Position numbers and translations under genes: made by a program. A stretch of 14,134 nt of DNA from Beroe ovata. Lineage: Eukaryota > Ctenophora > Nuda > Beroida > Beroidae. Shown here piece after piece: positions 1 through 9,300 of this stretch (position 1 is the first letter of the stretch; each line of letters begins with the position of its first letter). The DNA lies in contig CAMPET010000004.1 in NCBI GenBank assembly GCA_946803715.1, positions 107,480 through 121,613 of the forward strand, given 5' to 3'. The notes below the pieces were generated by a model that was not told the origin of the DNA, made no database searches, and was given only the letters and a program-made list of their open reading frames with translations.

Positions 1-62
1 GACCCCTTTATCTTCATTCTCATTAAACCCTTCTCAAAAACAATGATGTTTTCTCTTCTCAG

Positions 63-191
63 AGAGTTGAAGCCGATGACGAAGTTGAAGAGTTAGAAGC
101 GTCTACATTTTCCAAAGTAGTGGGAACACTTGCATTTGTGGCCCTAGGAGCTGCACTTGTTACTGCTGTACTCCGCAAGCAGCCGTCTTAA
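63..191 (+). CDS. Last exon of a putative tail-anchored membrane protein (partial)
   Basis: A pyrimidine-rich tract ending in AG at 61-62 looks like a 3' splice site. The open frame after it encodes 42 residues and stops with TAA at 189-191. The first third is acidic (VEADDEVEELEAS). A hydrophobic helix of about 20 residues follows (VVGTLAFVALGAALVTAVL), then a short basic tail RKQPS. A C-terminal helix with a few basic residues after it is typical of proteins inserted post-translationally into the ER or outer mitochondrial membrane, with the bulk of the protein in the cytosol. The upstream exons are outside the window, so the family cannot be named. The gene is convergent with the large minus-strand gene. 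The splice site could also be at either of the next two AGs, but AG at 61-62 gives phase 0 and the best tract. Confidence 0.6.
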   Translation, partial: RVEADDEVEELEASTFSKVVGTLAFVALGAALVTAVLRKQPS

Positions 192-1264
192 CATCTCTGT
201 AGAATAAGAAATTGATGTTGTCCGGTACTGTTGCTTGGTAACTACAATTTTATGAATCAGGAACTGTTTTCTATCTGCTGGTATTATGCTGATATCTTGT
301 TTCATGGTACAGCACGTGAAACATCAAACCTGGGGCTTCCAGTTAGGAGTAGGACGGCATAAGAAATTCCTAAATGGAAGTTAGGGGTGCCATAATTTCC
401 TAAGTTTTTCGTGAAGAAGCTCATAATGATTCACATTTCACAACTATTCAGTGTATTTAAGGTTTAAACCTGAGTTTTGTACTTCTGTCAAGAACGCCTG
501 ATGATGAAACTTCTGTAAAAATACGATCTTTCACATAATTTATGATCAAGGGACAAGGGTTTTTTCCATTAATACGTTGCAATTTGCATAGGTAACTTCT
601 GTCATGATGCGGAGATCCCTATCCCAACTTGAGCCCAAATCCTATGGAAAGCGTGAAAAGTTAACGTTCCAACAATAATACTGAGTGAAAAATATTGGCT
701 GAAACAACTTAATTCTTGAGCATCCAACATTTGATATTGATGTTATAATACTATTATATTGCTAATAGCATAGCACAATATTTATGTTTAATTTGTGTTT
801 AAATTATTTCTGTCTTTAAAAGTGATGATGAATATACTGATTTTTTAAGTTTGTCCTTATTGTAGCCACTTTTTATCACTATTATTATTAATATTATTAT
901 TTGGTTTCTGAACATATGATATAGATTTTGTCGATTTATTTCTGGATCGGGAGGAGTGAAAGGCTGATCAAAACGTGATATATCATGTGCTCTTATTTCA
1001 TTCTGTATAAGGCTTTAAATTTGGTATTTAAACTTTGATAATCCGCTCGTCTTCTTTGTTAATTGTACCATTATATTGAATGAATGTTGGAACCTATTAA
1101 TTTTAATATTGAACTTATAGTTGTGTACAGTTTATATTATTGATATTTTAAACATATTGATATTAGGAGATCAAGATCAGATGCCCCTTCAAAATGAGCC
1201 ATTCTCCACACAGTCTTTTTCAATTTCGCGTCCGTCCGTGGTCCTACTTATTCCCCATTTCCCC
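192..1264. other. AT-rich 3' flank / intergenic spacer, no gene seen
   Basis: Downstream of the stop at 191 the sequence is AT-rich with stops in all frames and no long open frame. The first part is presumably the 3' UTR of the plus-strand gene. I did not find a canonical AATAAA signal in it, so the transcript end is not placed. Confidence 0.5.
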
Positions 1265-1976
1265 TGTCAGATATTATCTGACAACTTATGGCCTACGTGA
1301 TACGTCACGTGATTGACGAACGTCTCTTTTAGTTCAATGCGTCAAAGAATTGTGCGCGCAATCGAAAGGGTACGGTCTTCTCAATCTCTCACTCTGTTCT
1401 CAGAGTCAGAGTGCGCGCACCGTAAAAGTACGCGCGTAAAAAAAATTTAGTATAGAATGTCATTTCATTTTCAATTTCAAAGAACATCCGTGTGTGCACA
1501 CGTTGCGCGCCCCTGTTCTACTCAGTGAACTGAAAAGTCGTAGAAAGGACTCCAAACCACGGAGACGCGCAGCGCGCGCGGAGTATTTGGGTCACGCAGC
1601 GCGGGAACACATCCGTGCTTGTAGGATTTCTTCCTACCCATGCTGCGCTCGCTGACGGGATCTTATCCGGGCGGACGCGCGGAATGACAATTGCGCGGCG
1701 CCGCCGGTTGTCGATCGATGATAGCCCCTGTCGAGAATTTCGTTTTGCGCGCGCGCGCGGCTCAAACTTATTCTCAGACAGAAACTCAAACTTATTGTCA
1801 GTGTCTGACGCAAGCTTGTCAGATGTTACCTGACCAGTGACCTGTTTCTCGCGCACGCGCGCCTTCGATCGAAGGTGGAAGGCCAAGGCCGCCTTCCATG
1901 AAGGCTCGTGCTATTCTGCCTCGTTTGAATCCGCGCACGACCGTACTTGCGACGCGCCTGCCAGCTTTCATGCTTA

Positions 1977-2036
1977 CCTAACCCTAACCATAGTACCCTA
2001 ACCCTAACCGTTAAGGTTAGGGTTAAAGTTAGGTTA
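1977..2036. repeat. Interstitial telomere-like repeats at a hairpin tip
   Basis: CCTAACCCTAACC (1977-1989) and CCCTAACCCTAACC (1996-2009) are followed by the opposite strand sense GGTTAGGGTTA (from 2015). CCCTAACC at 2002-2009 pairs directly with GGTTAGGG at 2015-2022 across a 5-base loop. The motif is the TTAGGG repeat used at most animal telomeres, here head to head inside the inverted repeat. Confidence 0.75.
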
Positions 2037-2130
2037 GCATAAAAGCTGGCAGGCGCGTCGCAAGAACTGTCGTGCGCGGATTCAAACGAGGCAGAATAGC
2101 AGCTGGGTTCCATGAAGGCGCGCGCGCGCC

Positions 2131-2165
2131 GCGCGCGAGAAACTGAGGTCAGATAAAATCTGACA
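2131..2165. repeat. 35-bp direct repeat, copy 1
   Basis: This starts GCGCGCGAGAAAC and ends AATCTGACA. It matches the copy at 2365-2399 at 33 of 35 positions in the same orientation. It forms the right-hand tip of the foldback element, so the second copy may be a solo or partial relative. Confidence 0.75.
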
Positions 2166-2169
2166 TGAC

Positions 2170-2198
2170 GCAAGCCGCTTTATAGCTTCGCGGCTTGC
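2170..2198. repeat. Small perfect hairpin
   Basis: GCAAGCCGC at 2170-2178 pairs with GCGGCTTGC at 2190-2198 across an 11-base AT-rich loop. The CGCAAGC outside the foldback's right tip is part of the stem. No U-run follows, and this is eukaryotic DNA, so it is not called a terminator. Confidence 0.6.
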
Positions 2199-2364
2199 AT
2201 CAGCGGTCTAGCATCGCGATCAAGATCGATCGCCAGACTGAGACATGACGCCGACGGTAGGGAAAAGTAGTATAGGGAAAATGTCCGCGCGTACCGCCAC
2301 GCGTCCAGTTTGTAGAATTACTTCAGATTTCATTATATTTATCACCTTTACTTCTCATTCTTGT

Positions 2365-2399
2365 GCGCGCGAGAAACATAGGTCAGATAAAATCTGACA
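2365..2399. repeat. 35-bp direct repeat, copy 2
   Basis: Second copy of the 2131-2165 sequence, differing at two positions in the AAC..AGG segment. It contains the palindrome GGTCAGATAAAATCTGACA and marks the right edge of the CpG-rich block. Confidence 0.75.
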
Positions 2400-3030
2400 A
2401 GCTGTTATTCAAATCGTTAACTTTGACTAGAACTAGAAGTATACGTGACTATGAGTATGATTTGTGATACTGATTATTCCATCAAAACCACCATCTTTTG
2501 AAGGGGAAATTACCAGTTATAATATAAAATATTAGCAATTAAAGAAAGTAAAACTATTCCATTAATTATCTGATATCAGGTGACTACTGACTAAACACTG
2601 TTTAACTTTAAGCTGTAACAGCAACAGTCACTGAGTCACATTCCATTTCCATGGATCATATTGATCAGAAAATCATATTTGGGAGATTGAGATAAGGGCA
2701 AAATCACGGTTGCGGGAAAAAGGAAAACATAACAGTGACACGTTTTGCCAACTGGAACTACCATAACTTTAGTCTTTAGAATTTGATTTGCCCAGAAAAA
2801 TTGAAAATGGGCTTCAAAAGTTAGAAACAACTATAACAATTGATGCTGAATGTGTGATGTGGATCAAATCACTCAGAACTGTGAATATCTGAAGTATCAA
2901 AACAATCACATTATGATTAATTTTTCCCCCTTATAACCCCCGACTCCGTATTTGTTGAAAAACCGAACAAGGTTGTGTCTGAGCGATATCGCGCGGGTTG
3001 CTAAACCAAGGTCTGTAATCGCCATGCAAA
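2400..3030. other. 3' flank of the minus-strand E3 ligase gene
   Basis: AT-rich sequence downstream (on the minus strand) of the RING exon stop. No AATAAA or ATTAAA was found on the minus strand here, so the cleavage site is not placed. The minus-strand open frame at 2636-2830 has no recognisable features and no adjoining splice logic. Confidence 0.45.
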
Positions 3031-3370
3031 TCACCCTGTGAGTGGCGGGAACATTTCAATGGGCGGTTGGTGGGAGCGACACGTGGGGCACGTGTGATTC
3101 TGCGTGTTGAACCACTGATCTACGCAGTCCTTGTGAAACTCGTGACCGCACCCCAGCGTGGAGACAACCTGCAGGTTGAGAGCCTCGTGACAAATAACAC
3201 ACGTGTTAGACGGTCTTGGTGGTTCTGTGCTAGAGCTGGTGGTGGGCGACGTGGTGACGGGGTAGTCCAGGGCTACGAGACTGCTGACTCGTTCCAGTGC
3301 TATTGCCGATGTCACGGACATTCCTTGGGTGTCCTCTCTAACTCTCTTTAGATACGACATGATCTCTTTG
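3031..3370 (-). CDS. Terminal exon: C-terminal RING-H2 finger
   Basis: This exon encodes the last 113 residues and a stop. The eight metal ligands are C-x2-C-x13-C-x1-H-x2-H-x2-C-x11-C-x2-C (motifs CVICH, GCGHEFH, CPTCR), at 3079-3201. The C-H-H-C order in the middle makes this an H2-type RING, and DQW after the sixth ligand matches the tryptophan commonly used for E2 contact. All ligands are present, so activity is expected. Only 15 residues follow the finger. The splice acceptor TTCTCCCCAG ends at 3371, and phase joins exactly to the preceding exon (LSD|KEIMSYL). Confidence 0.92.
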
Positions 3371-6300
3371 CTGGGGAGAAGTAGAAAATGGTGTTGAATT
3401 AGGCTGAAACTGTACTATACTTGAAATGCGCTTATAAAACTGTATAAACACGCTACTAAAATTGGCATACTCATTGCGGTCCTTCTGCAAATTCTATGGT
3501 CACCGATTCACTGATGATGTCAAAAACACTTACTCAGATAGGAAGTTGAATTTCTCCTTGATTTTGTTCTTGAGTGCTGTACCCTTTGTCGGAGCTCCAT
3601 TTGGTAGTGTAGACTTTGATGAAGGTTTGGTGGTAACCTGAGACACGGGTGGTGCGATTCCTCTATCATCTGCACTCCTCTCCTGACCATGAACAAGGTT
3701 ACAACACCTCAGAGTTGCCATGACAACATCCCCCTTCTCATTGACTATCTATGACATGTATCATAGCCAATAGGTGACACGAATGTATAAGCTGAAACTC
3801 ACCATGGGGGATGATCGCTCTGAGGTTACTCCTACTGGACCTCCGACAGTTGATCGACCATTCCGGGCTCGGCCCCGGCCCCTCATCTGTCGTGTATCGG
3901 TCACGGCCGATGATTCTGTTGCACCGGGTAGGAAACCCTTGGATCGGGAGTTGAAGCCGAGGCTGGGCGATGAAGAGGTCGGGAATTTGGCGCCTGGCTG
4001 ACGGGTTTCACTGACCCCTGCAGGACTATCCAGGATGTCATAGTGTGGGTTCATCATGTTTCCCAGTCCAATGTTGTTAGGTGGGGGATGGGAGTCAGAG
4101 AGGGCGTGGTTAAAGTTAGGGGATGATGAGAACATATTGGTGTCTCCAGATGGGTTGAAAGTAGAGACCTCTTGCATCAGATCAGCCAAAACTGTCAACT
4201 CCACCTCTGATGCACTAGCCTGTCAAAGATTGTGAATTATAGCATCACTCTCTATCATCACGGACATCATAATGCAGAAGGGGGTTGAGCGAGCGCCGAG
4301 CAGGTACCTGGAAAGGGCCGGGAGGGTTCACCGGTTGGGGTAGAGGGGGAGGGGGACGGCCCTGCAGGATATCATCGTATCTCTGTAGTGGGAGGATGGG
4401 AATATCCGTTTCTACAATCGGACAGAGGGGCTCTTCTTCGAATGTGATTTCTGACAGAGGTTCCGAATCCAGCATCGATCGGAGATAATTATTGTGCCTG
4501 GAGTTATTGATAAGGGAGATTATAGCTGAGTCACATGAACATCAGGATAGATTTCACAGTCTGCATACGTACTCTGAAACGGAAATAAGTACAAACTTGA
4601 AGTTATTGCTGTCGATACGACACTTGATGTCCTGTTGAATCTCCTGCCACTCCGTGTATCTGTACTGTTCCGGATTGGGCTTCGAGCTACGTTCCCTGAT
4701 CTGCCCTTCGCAGTTCGCATACGCTATACGCAGTCGTAGCTGGGCAGTGTCAAACCTAAGGAAGAAGTCAGGAGCTCCAGAACGCAGTTTAAGAAAGGAG
4801 GGCTAAAAACAATGAACGATGAACCATGATCAGTAATCATATACCTCTCCTGCATATGAAGTTGTTGTGTGCTCTTGAACAGTTTTGTGAGCTCCTTCAC
4901 TTCATCCTTCAGCATCAAGACACTCTTGTCTCGAGAGTGAAGGTCGAGTTGTAGGGATTCCAACGATTGGGTCATCTTCTCATTCTCCCTGTGAAATGAT
5001 AATTACCGGTGATTCAGCGGTCTTTATCAGCAGCAGCAACTCTACAGAAACAATGACAGTCAAAACAAACACACTCTCTACAACGCATGCGTTGACATAA
5101 CATGATGACAACACATGACCGGCTCACTGTCAACAATGCGTCAACCTGATGACACCCGAAAACGAACAGTTGACCGATTTATAATCTCCTGCAGAGAAAA
5201 AGAATAGTACAGTTTGTATCAAATTACATCTAACAAAAACCATTGGAAGGAAGAGTGAACCGTGGAAGGAAGGAGTGAACCGTGGAAGGAAGAGTGAACG
5301 GAAAGAAAAAGACGCGCACTTTACAGTGGAAACTGCTTACAATTGCTTACAATTGCGCGTCTTTTTCCTTCCTTCCGCCTTTTTCTTCCATGTGTACACA
5401 ATGTGTACACATGGAAGAAAAAGGCGTAACTTGATCTTTGTCAGCGTGTCATATACTACCTGGCTATTTGCCAGTTTTTTCGAGGTGTCACAGACAAGTC
5501 TGAAATGACTTTATCCACTGGCAGGCCTTTTGACATCGTGGAATCGAGACCAAATAGCATGACAATAGTTCACATTGATAGTTACAGTTTTAGTTACAGT
5601 TATCATATATGCATTTGAAATACTGGAGGGCAAAACCATGAATTAAACTTAAAACTCGTCCTCTTATCTCGTTACTTAAAAAAGAAAAGACATATTGTTG
5701 GGAGTAGAACACGAGATGAAACAAACAAAAGAGAAAAGGTGTTTTAAGCTCGACGACATCCGATGTAATTAGACATTTGAAGGATTTATATATTTATAAT
5801 TTGTATATCAGTGGGAGTGACTCCTTCATAAACATGAATAAGTTCTGAATACCCTGAATAACAAAACTTATTGAAATAATGTTCATTGTTCAGATCACGG
5901 AACATTAAAAGAATTGAGCAGTTCCTACCTTTGCAATAGATCGTTGTATTTCTTAAGCTCGTCGTTTTTCTTGTTTGCTTCTTCAATTTCTATCTTCAAT
6001 TTGGAAATGATCTTCTTCGATTCCAGCGATTTTCCAGACCTCTCACTCAACAAGTTTCTCCGCTCTTCTTCAATCTGAAAGCGATACGAACCTTGAGCAA
6101 AAATTTTTGATAGGTAACTAATTGCAAAATTTCATCCGGAAGAGTGAAAAAAGGGAGTGGGGTGAGAATATCATAATCTGATCATGTCTACCGTTTTATG
6201 GAGCTTTTCGTAGTCTTTCTCTAAGTTGGAGTAACTACTGAGCGATTCTTGAGCACTCTTAGCTTCAAACTTGTATTGCTGTGAGAGTGGTAACAATATT

Positions 6301-9300
6301 GTTGTAAAGTTGTCAATTGTCAGTTTGTCAGACCAGTGAAATCGTTATTCGATAGTCTGGCCCCTAGTCTTAGATCAAGATTTTAAGAAAACGTCCGGTT
6401 TTCTCGTAACATCTCACGATCTTATAAAATCTACTCCCTACTAGTAACAAGTATACCTTTGCTTTCATCTTCTGTTTTGTACACTGTTCCATCTGGTCGA
6501 AAAGCTGGTTCTTGAGGTGTTCCACTTCCTTCTTGTGTTTGTTCATGTTCTCGTCTAGCATCTCTTCTAACTTTGCTATTCGTTCCACCAAACTCTTCCT
6601 CTGAAGAAACAGAGTAACTACGGTGAGTATCGTAATTGTTGTTACCATGGTATCACGCAGATCAACATCACGTATTACCACGTGTACAGTAATTCGGAGG
6701 GTCAGAGATTACTGAAGCACATGATAAACATGAAATAAGTGCCTATGGTTATTCAAGCGCACCACAAACCGTTTCGTAGTTGAGTTGCTCAGGAATTTGC
6801 TCGTCCAATGGTTTTGCGTAAAGAGGTGATCCCGGCATAATGATAGATGAACTCATGGAGGCGGCAAGGTGGGTTCCGTCGTTAAACGCCATGTTGTTAG
6901 GAGGTGCTCTTGGCTCATAGGGAGCAGCCTAGGAAGAATGGATTGACACGTGGAATCATACTGTGACTGCGGAGTGCTGATACCACACACGGATTCATGT
7001 AGACATCACTTCATATTGACACCACTTCATGTTAACACAACCTCATATGGGCTCATATTGACAAACATTTATGTTGACACCACTTTGAACAACCTCATGT
7101 TGATATCATTTCATGTTGACACTATTTCATGTTGACACCACTCCATGTCAACACCAATCAACGTTGACATTCCTTCAAACTGACACCATTCTATGTTGAC
7201 ACCACTTCACGTTGACACAACTCTATGATGACGAGTCTTTATGATGACAGTTGACACCAACAACTCACCGTGACATCGAAGGTCGACGTGATCGGGGGAC
7301 TGGGGGTGAACGAAGATGCGGAGGGATTCAAACTCCTGAGAGATCGAAAGATTTTAAAATGTATCTATTTTTTTCTCCCAGAGGAAATGCGGTTCAAGAT
7401 AGTTGAATTGTGGAGTGATACATTTTATAAGTCGATTTCGAAGATCGCGCAGTAAATTGAACATCATGCAGTAAACTGGTATTCATACCCTGACAAAGTT
7501 CGTTGTTTTGAAGCTGAAGATGTGGGATGTTCCGTTTTCTGATCTTTTGCCGGCTGTTGCTGCTGACCCTCATTCTTTCCACTGCCACTGAAAATAGATG
7601 GGAAAGGGGGTTAGAGGAGCAATTCATCAAAAATTATAGGGGACAGCATAGAGGTACCATAGAGTTTAGTCATTTTGTGCAGCGCAACTGAGAACATACG
7701 TCCTAATAACAACTGAATCACAGATGGAAAAAGTTGCCATAACACAGATCATAAGGAATCGCACAAACGATAAATAAAATATGTCTTGTGAATGGTGATG
7801 TATGTAGTGTGCTATCAAATATCGATCATTTTATACAACGTACATTGTACAATGTACAATGTACATCTCTCATCATACAAAACAGTTGAGTGATTTAACT
7901 GAACACCTGTTGGGAACGAAGAAAATTCTATTAAGATCTATTTTCTGCCACAGGTAGGAGCTCTCATGAGGGTGACTTGAAGGCGAGATTCCCTGCTGCT
8001 GACAATTCAGCTGATTACTCTGATTATGATAACTCGGCGACGATAAGTGAGACTGATGGTAAAATACATCAGCATTTGCGTGTCGGGTTGAATAGTGGTC
8101 CGATTTCCCCTTATCGGGAGGTGTCTGTTGATAACCCACGTCCTCTGTACGGACTCCTGTTCTCTGTTGATTGATTATGTCTTTGAGATTAACTGGGTGA
8201 TTTGATGGCGCAGGGTTGGAGGGTTTCGAATCGGGCACCCAATTCTTGGCTAAAATGGCGATTATATCCTGTTCCAAGGCACGTTTTTCCCTCACTGATA
8301 TGGAAACCTCGCCCTCACTGGACTCCGATCGTGACGGTTGTAATTGGGTTGCTGTAGCAACGCCGCGTGGTAGCAGCGACTGAATATCGTGCACTGTGGG
8401 AGCCCGCTTCCTGAGCTCTGCCAGAGCAACATGATTCCAGTGTTGCTTGGCTTTAGCAACCCTCCTATTCTCTGTTTCAATGAGATGATTGATGTACTCG
8501 GTGAAGGACAGGTGAGGGAAAGCTAGGAGGTCTGAAACTATTTGAGAACATAATCGCTGCATGGTTGAGCTATCCATAACCGTGTGTAGATGCTAGGGGG
8601 CAGATGATTTTAGGATGAAAATACAATTACATGAATCAGAATTGCAGACATTGACAATCGATTTTTACACCGTGACTATGTGGACAAATCCCTGCTATGG
8701 GACGCAAAACAAGAACAATAATCTGGAAGTGGAATGATGATCTAATAATAGGATTATCGTGAAATGCAAGCAAACACCAATACTGAAATGGACGTGGTAG
8801 AAGTGTTGTACATTGTACAATGGATATCAGGTATGTGACATGCATTGTGAAATGTGTATTCGTACCGTTGCAAATCAAAGATTGAAAAATGTCGGATAAT
8901 GCCAGTGATGTAGGCGCCACCGTGTGAAGGTCTGGTTCTTTAACTGTCATTCGGTGCTTGTTGTAGCGAGTTACAGTAAACTCGACCCATGGCACGATAT
9001 AACTAATGTTGATCTTAATGTTGATCCGAAATGCTATATTTTCTCTATAGGTGGCTGGTGGATGACACTTTTGTCGTCTTCTCTTAGTTCAACCTACTGG
9101 AGAGTAGAGAATACCTACATTGATTTGTGTTGGGGAGAGGATAGTATCAGATTGCTAGTTTGAGCTGTAAGTATAGCCGTTGTTCTGATTCCCAAGGAGG
9201 ATCTCGGAGGAGGGAGTTGGGGAGGGGGAGGGGGGAGAAGTGGCCGTACTAGTGCGAGTGGAGTCTGAGTCGCAGGTAGTGCAGTTATACTCTGAACTAG

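Larger units (their letters stand above)
1817..2165. mobile_element. Foldback (MITE-like) element with nested inverted repeats
   Basis: The outer arms are 1817-1870 and the reverse complement of about 2112-2165. Both read TGTCAGAT, then a TGACC/TGACCT block, then TTTCTCGCGC and a GC-alternating run ending in GCCTTC. The arms are imperfect but clearly related. The inner arms are 1909-1989 and 2015-2101; the first 33 bases pair exactly and most of the rest pairs, with the tip made of telomere-like repeats. TTCCATGAAGG occurs as a direct repeat just outside the inner arms (about 1894 and 2108). No coding capacity for a transposase is present, so it would be non-autonomous if mobile. No clear target-site duplication was identified. 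Confidence 0.6.
1265..2399. repeat. CpG-rich, foldback-rich block between two convergent genes
   Basis: This stretch differs sharply in base use from both sides: many CG dinucleotides and runs of alternating GC (around 1561-1580, 1748-1760, 2118-2137, 2365-2371). It begins and ends with copies of the same palindrome (GTCAGAT..TATCTGAC at 1265-1283 and 2381-2399). Inside are a large nested inverted repeat, a small hairpin and a 24-bp-period duplication of CTCAAACTTATT at 1761-1777 and 1785-1801. The open frames over it on the minus strand (1518-1886, 1826-2173) are translations of repeat sequence, not plausible genes. Because both neighbouring genes end here, an ordinary CpG promoter is not the expected explanation; a nest of small foldback elements is more likely. 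Confidence 0.55.
4989..5928 (-). other. 940-bp intron filled with palindromes and short repeats
   Basis: The intron lies between two coiled-coil exons. It holds the perfect palindrome CAACGCATGCGTTG (5081-5094), a three-copy 19-20-bp tandem repeat (5244-5301), a hairpin (5306-5366) and a 51-bp near-perfect palindrome (5376-5426). No convincing coding sequence is seen; open frames at 5275-5508 and 5786-5986 are by-products. Confidence 0.7.

Noticed and set aside
1518-2173. Minus-strand open frames of 122 and 115 residues over the CpG-rich block
   Set aside because: They are Arg/Ala-rich translations of inverted-repeat and telomere-like DNA, overlap each other, and lack domain or splice support.
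2170-2198. Rho-independent terminator
   Set aside because: The hairpin has no T-run and the window is eukaryotic.
1265-2399. CpG-island promoter
   Set aside because: Both flanking genes end towards this block and no exon start lies on either side; inverted repeats explain the composition better.
3067-3351. Plus-strand open frame of 94 residues
   Set aside because: It lies antisense to the RING-H2 exon, whose eight ligands make the minus strand clearly coding.
4520-4720. Minus-strand open frame of 66 residues
   Set aside because: Wrong frame of the exon at 4573-4755; the other frame connects to both neighbouring exons.
6993-7259. CRISPR array or protein-coding repeat
   Set aside because: Units are short, uneven and diverged, and the region lies between well-defined splice sites.
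7977-8174. Plus-strand open frame inside the largest exon
   Set aside because: Shadow of the minus-strand exon, which is longer and has phase-consistent splice borders.
8575-8592. Start of a separate gene at MDSSTMQRL
   Set aside because: Not adopted as primary: upstream exons share the same strand and style, and the frame can be continued with acceptors at 8523-8524 or 8538-8539. Kept as an open alternative in the findings.
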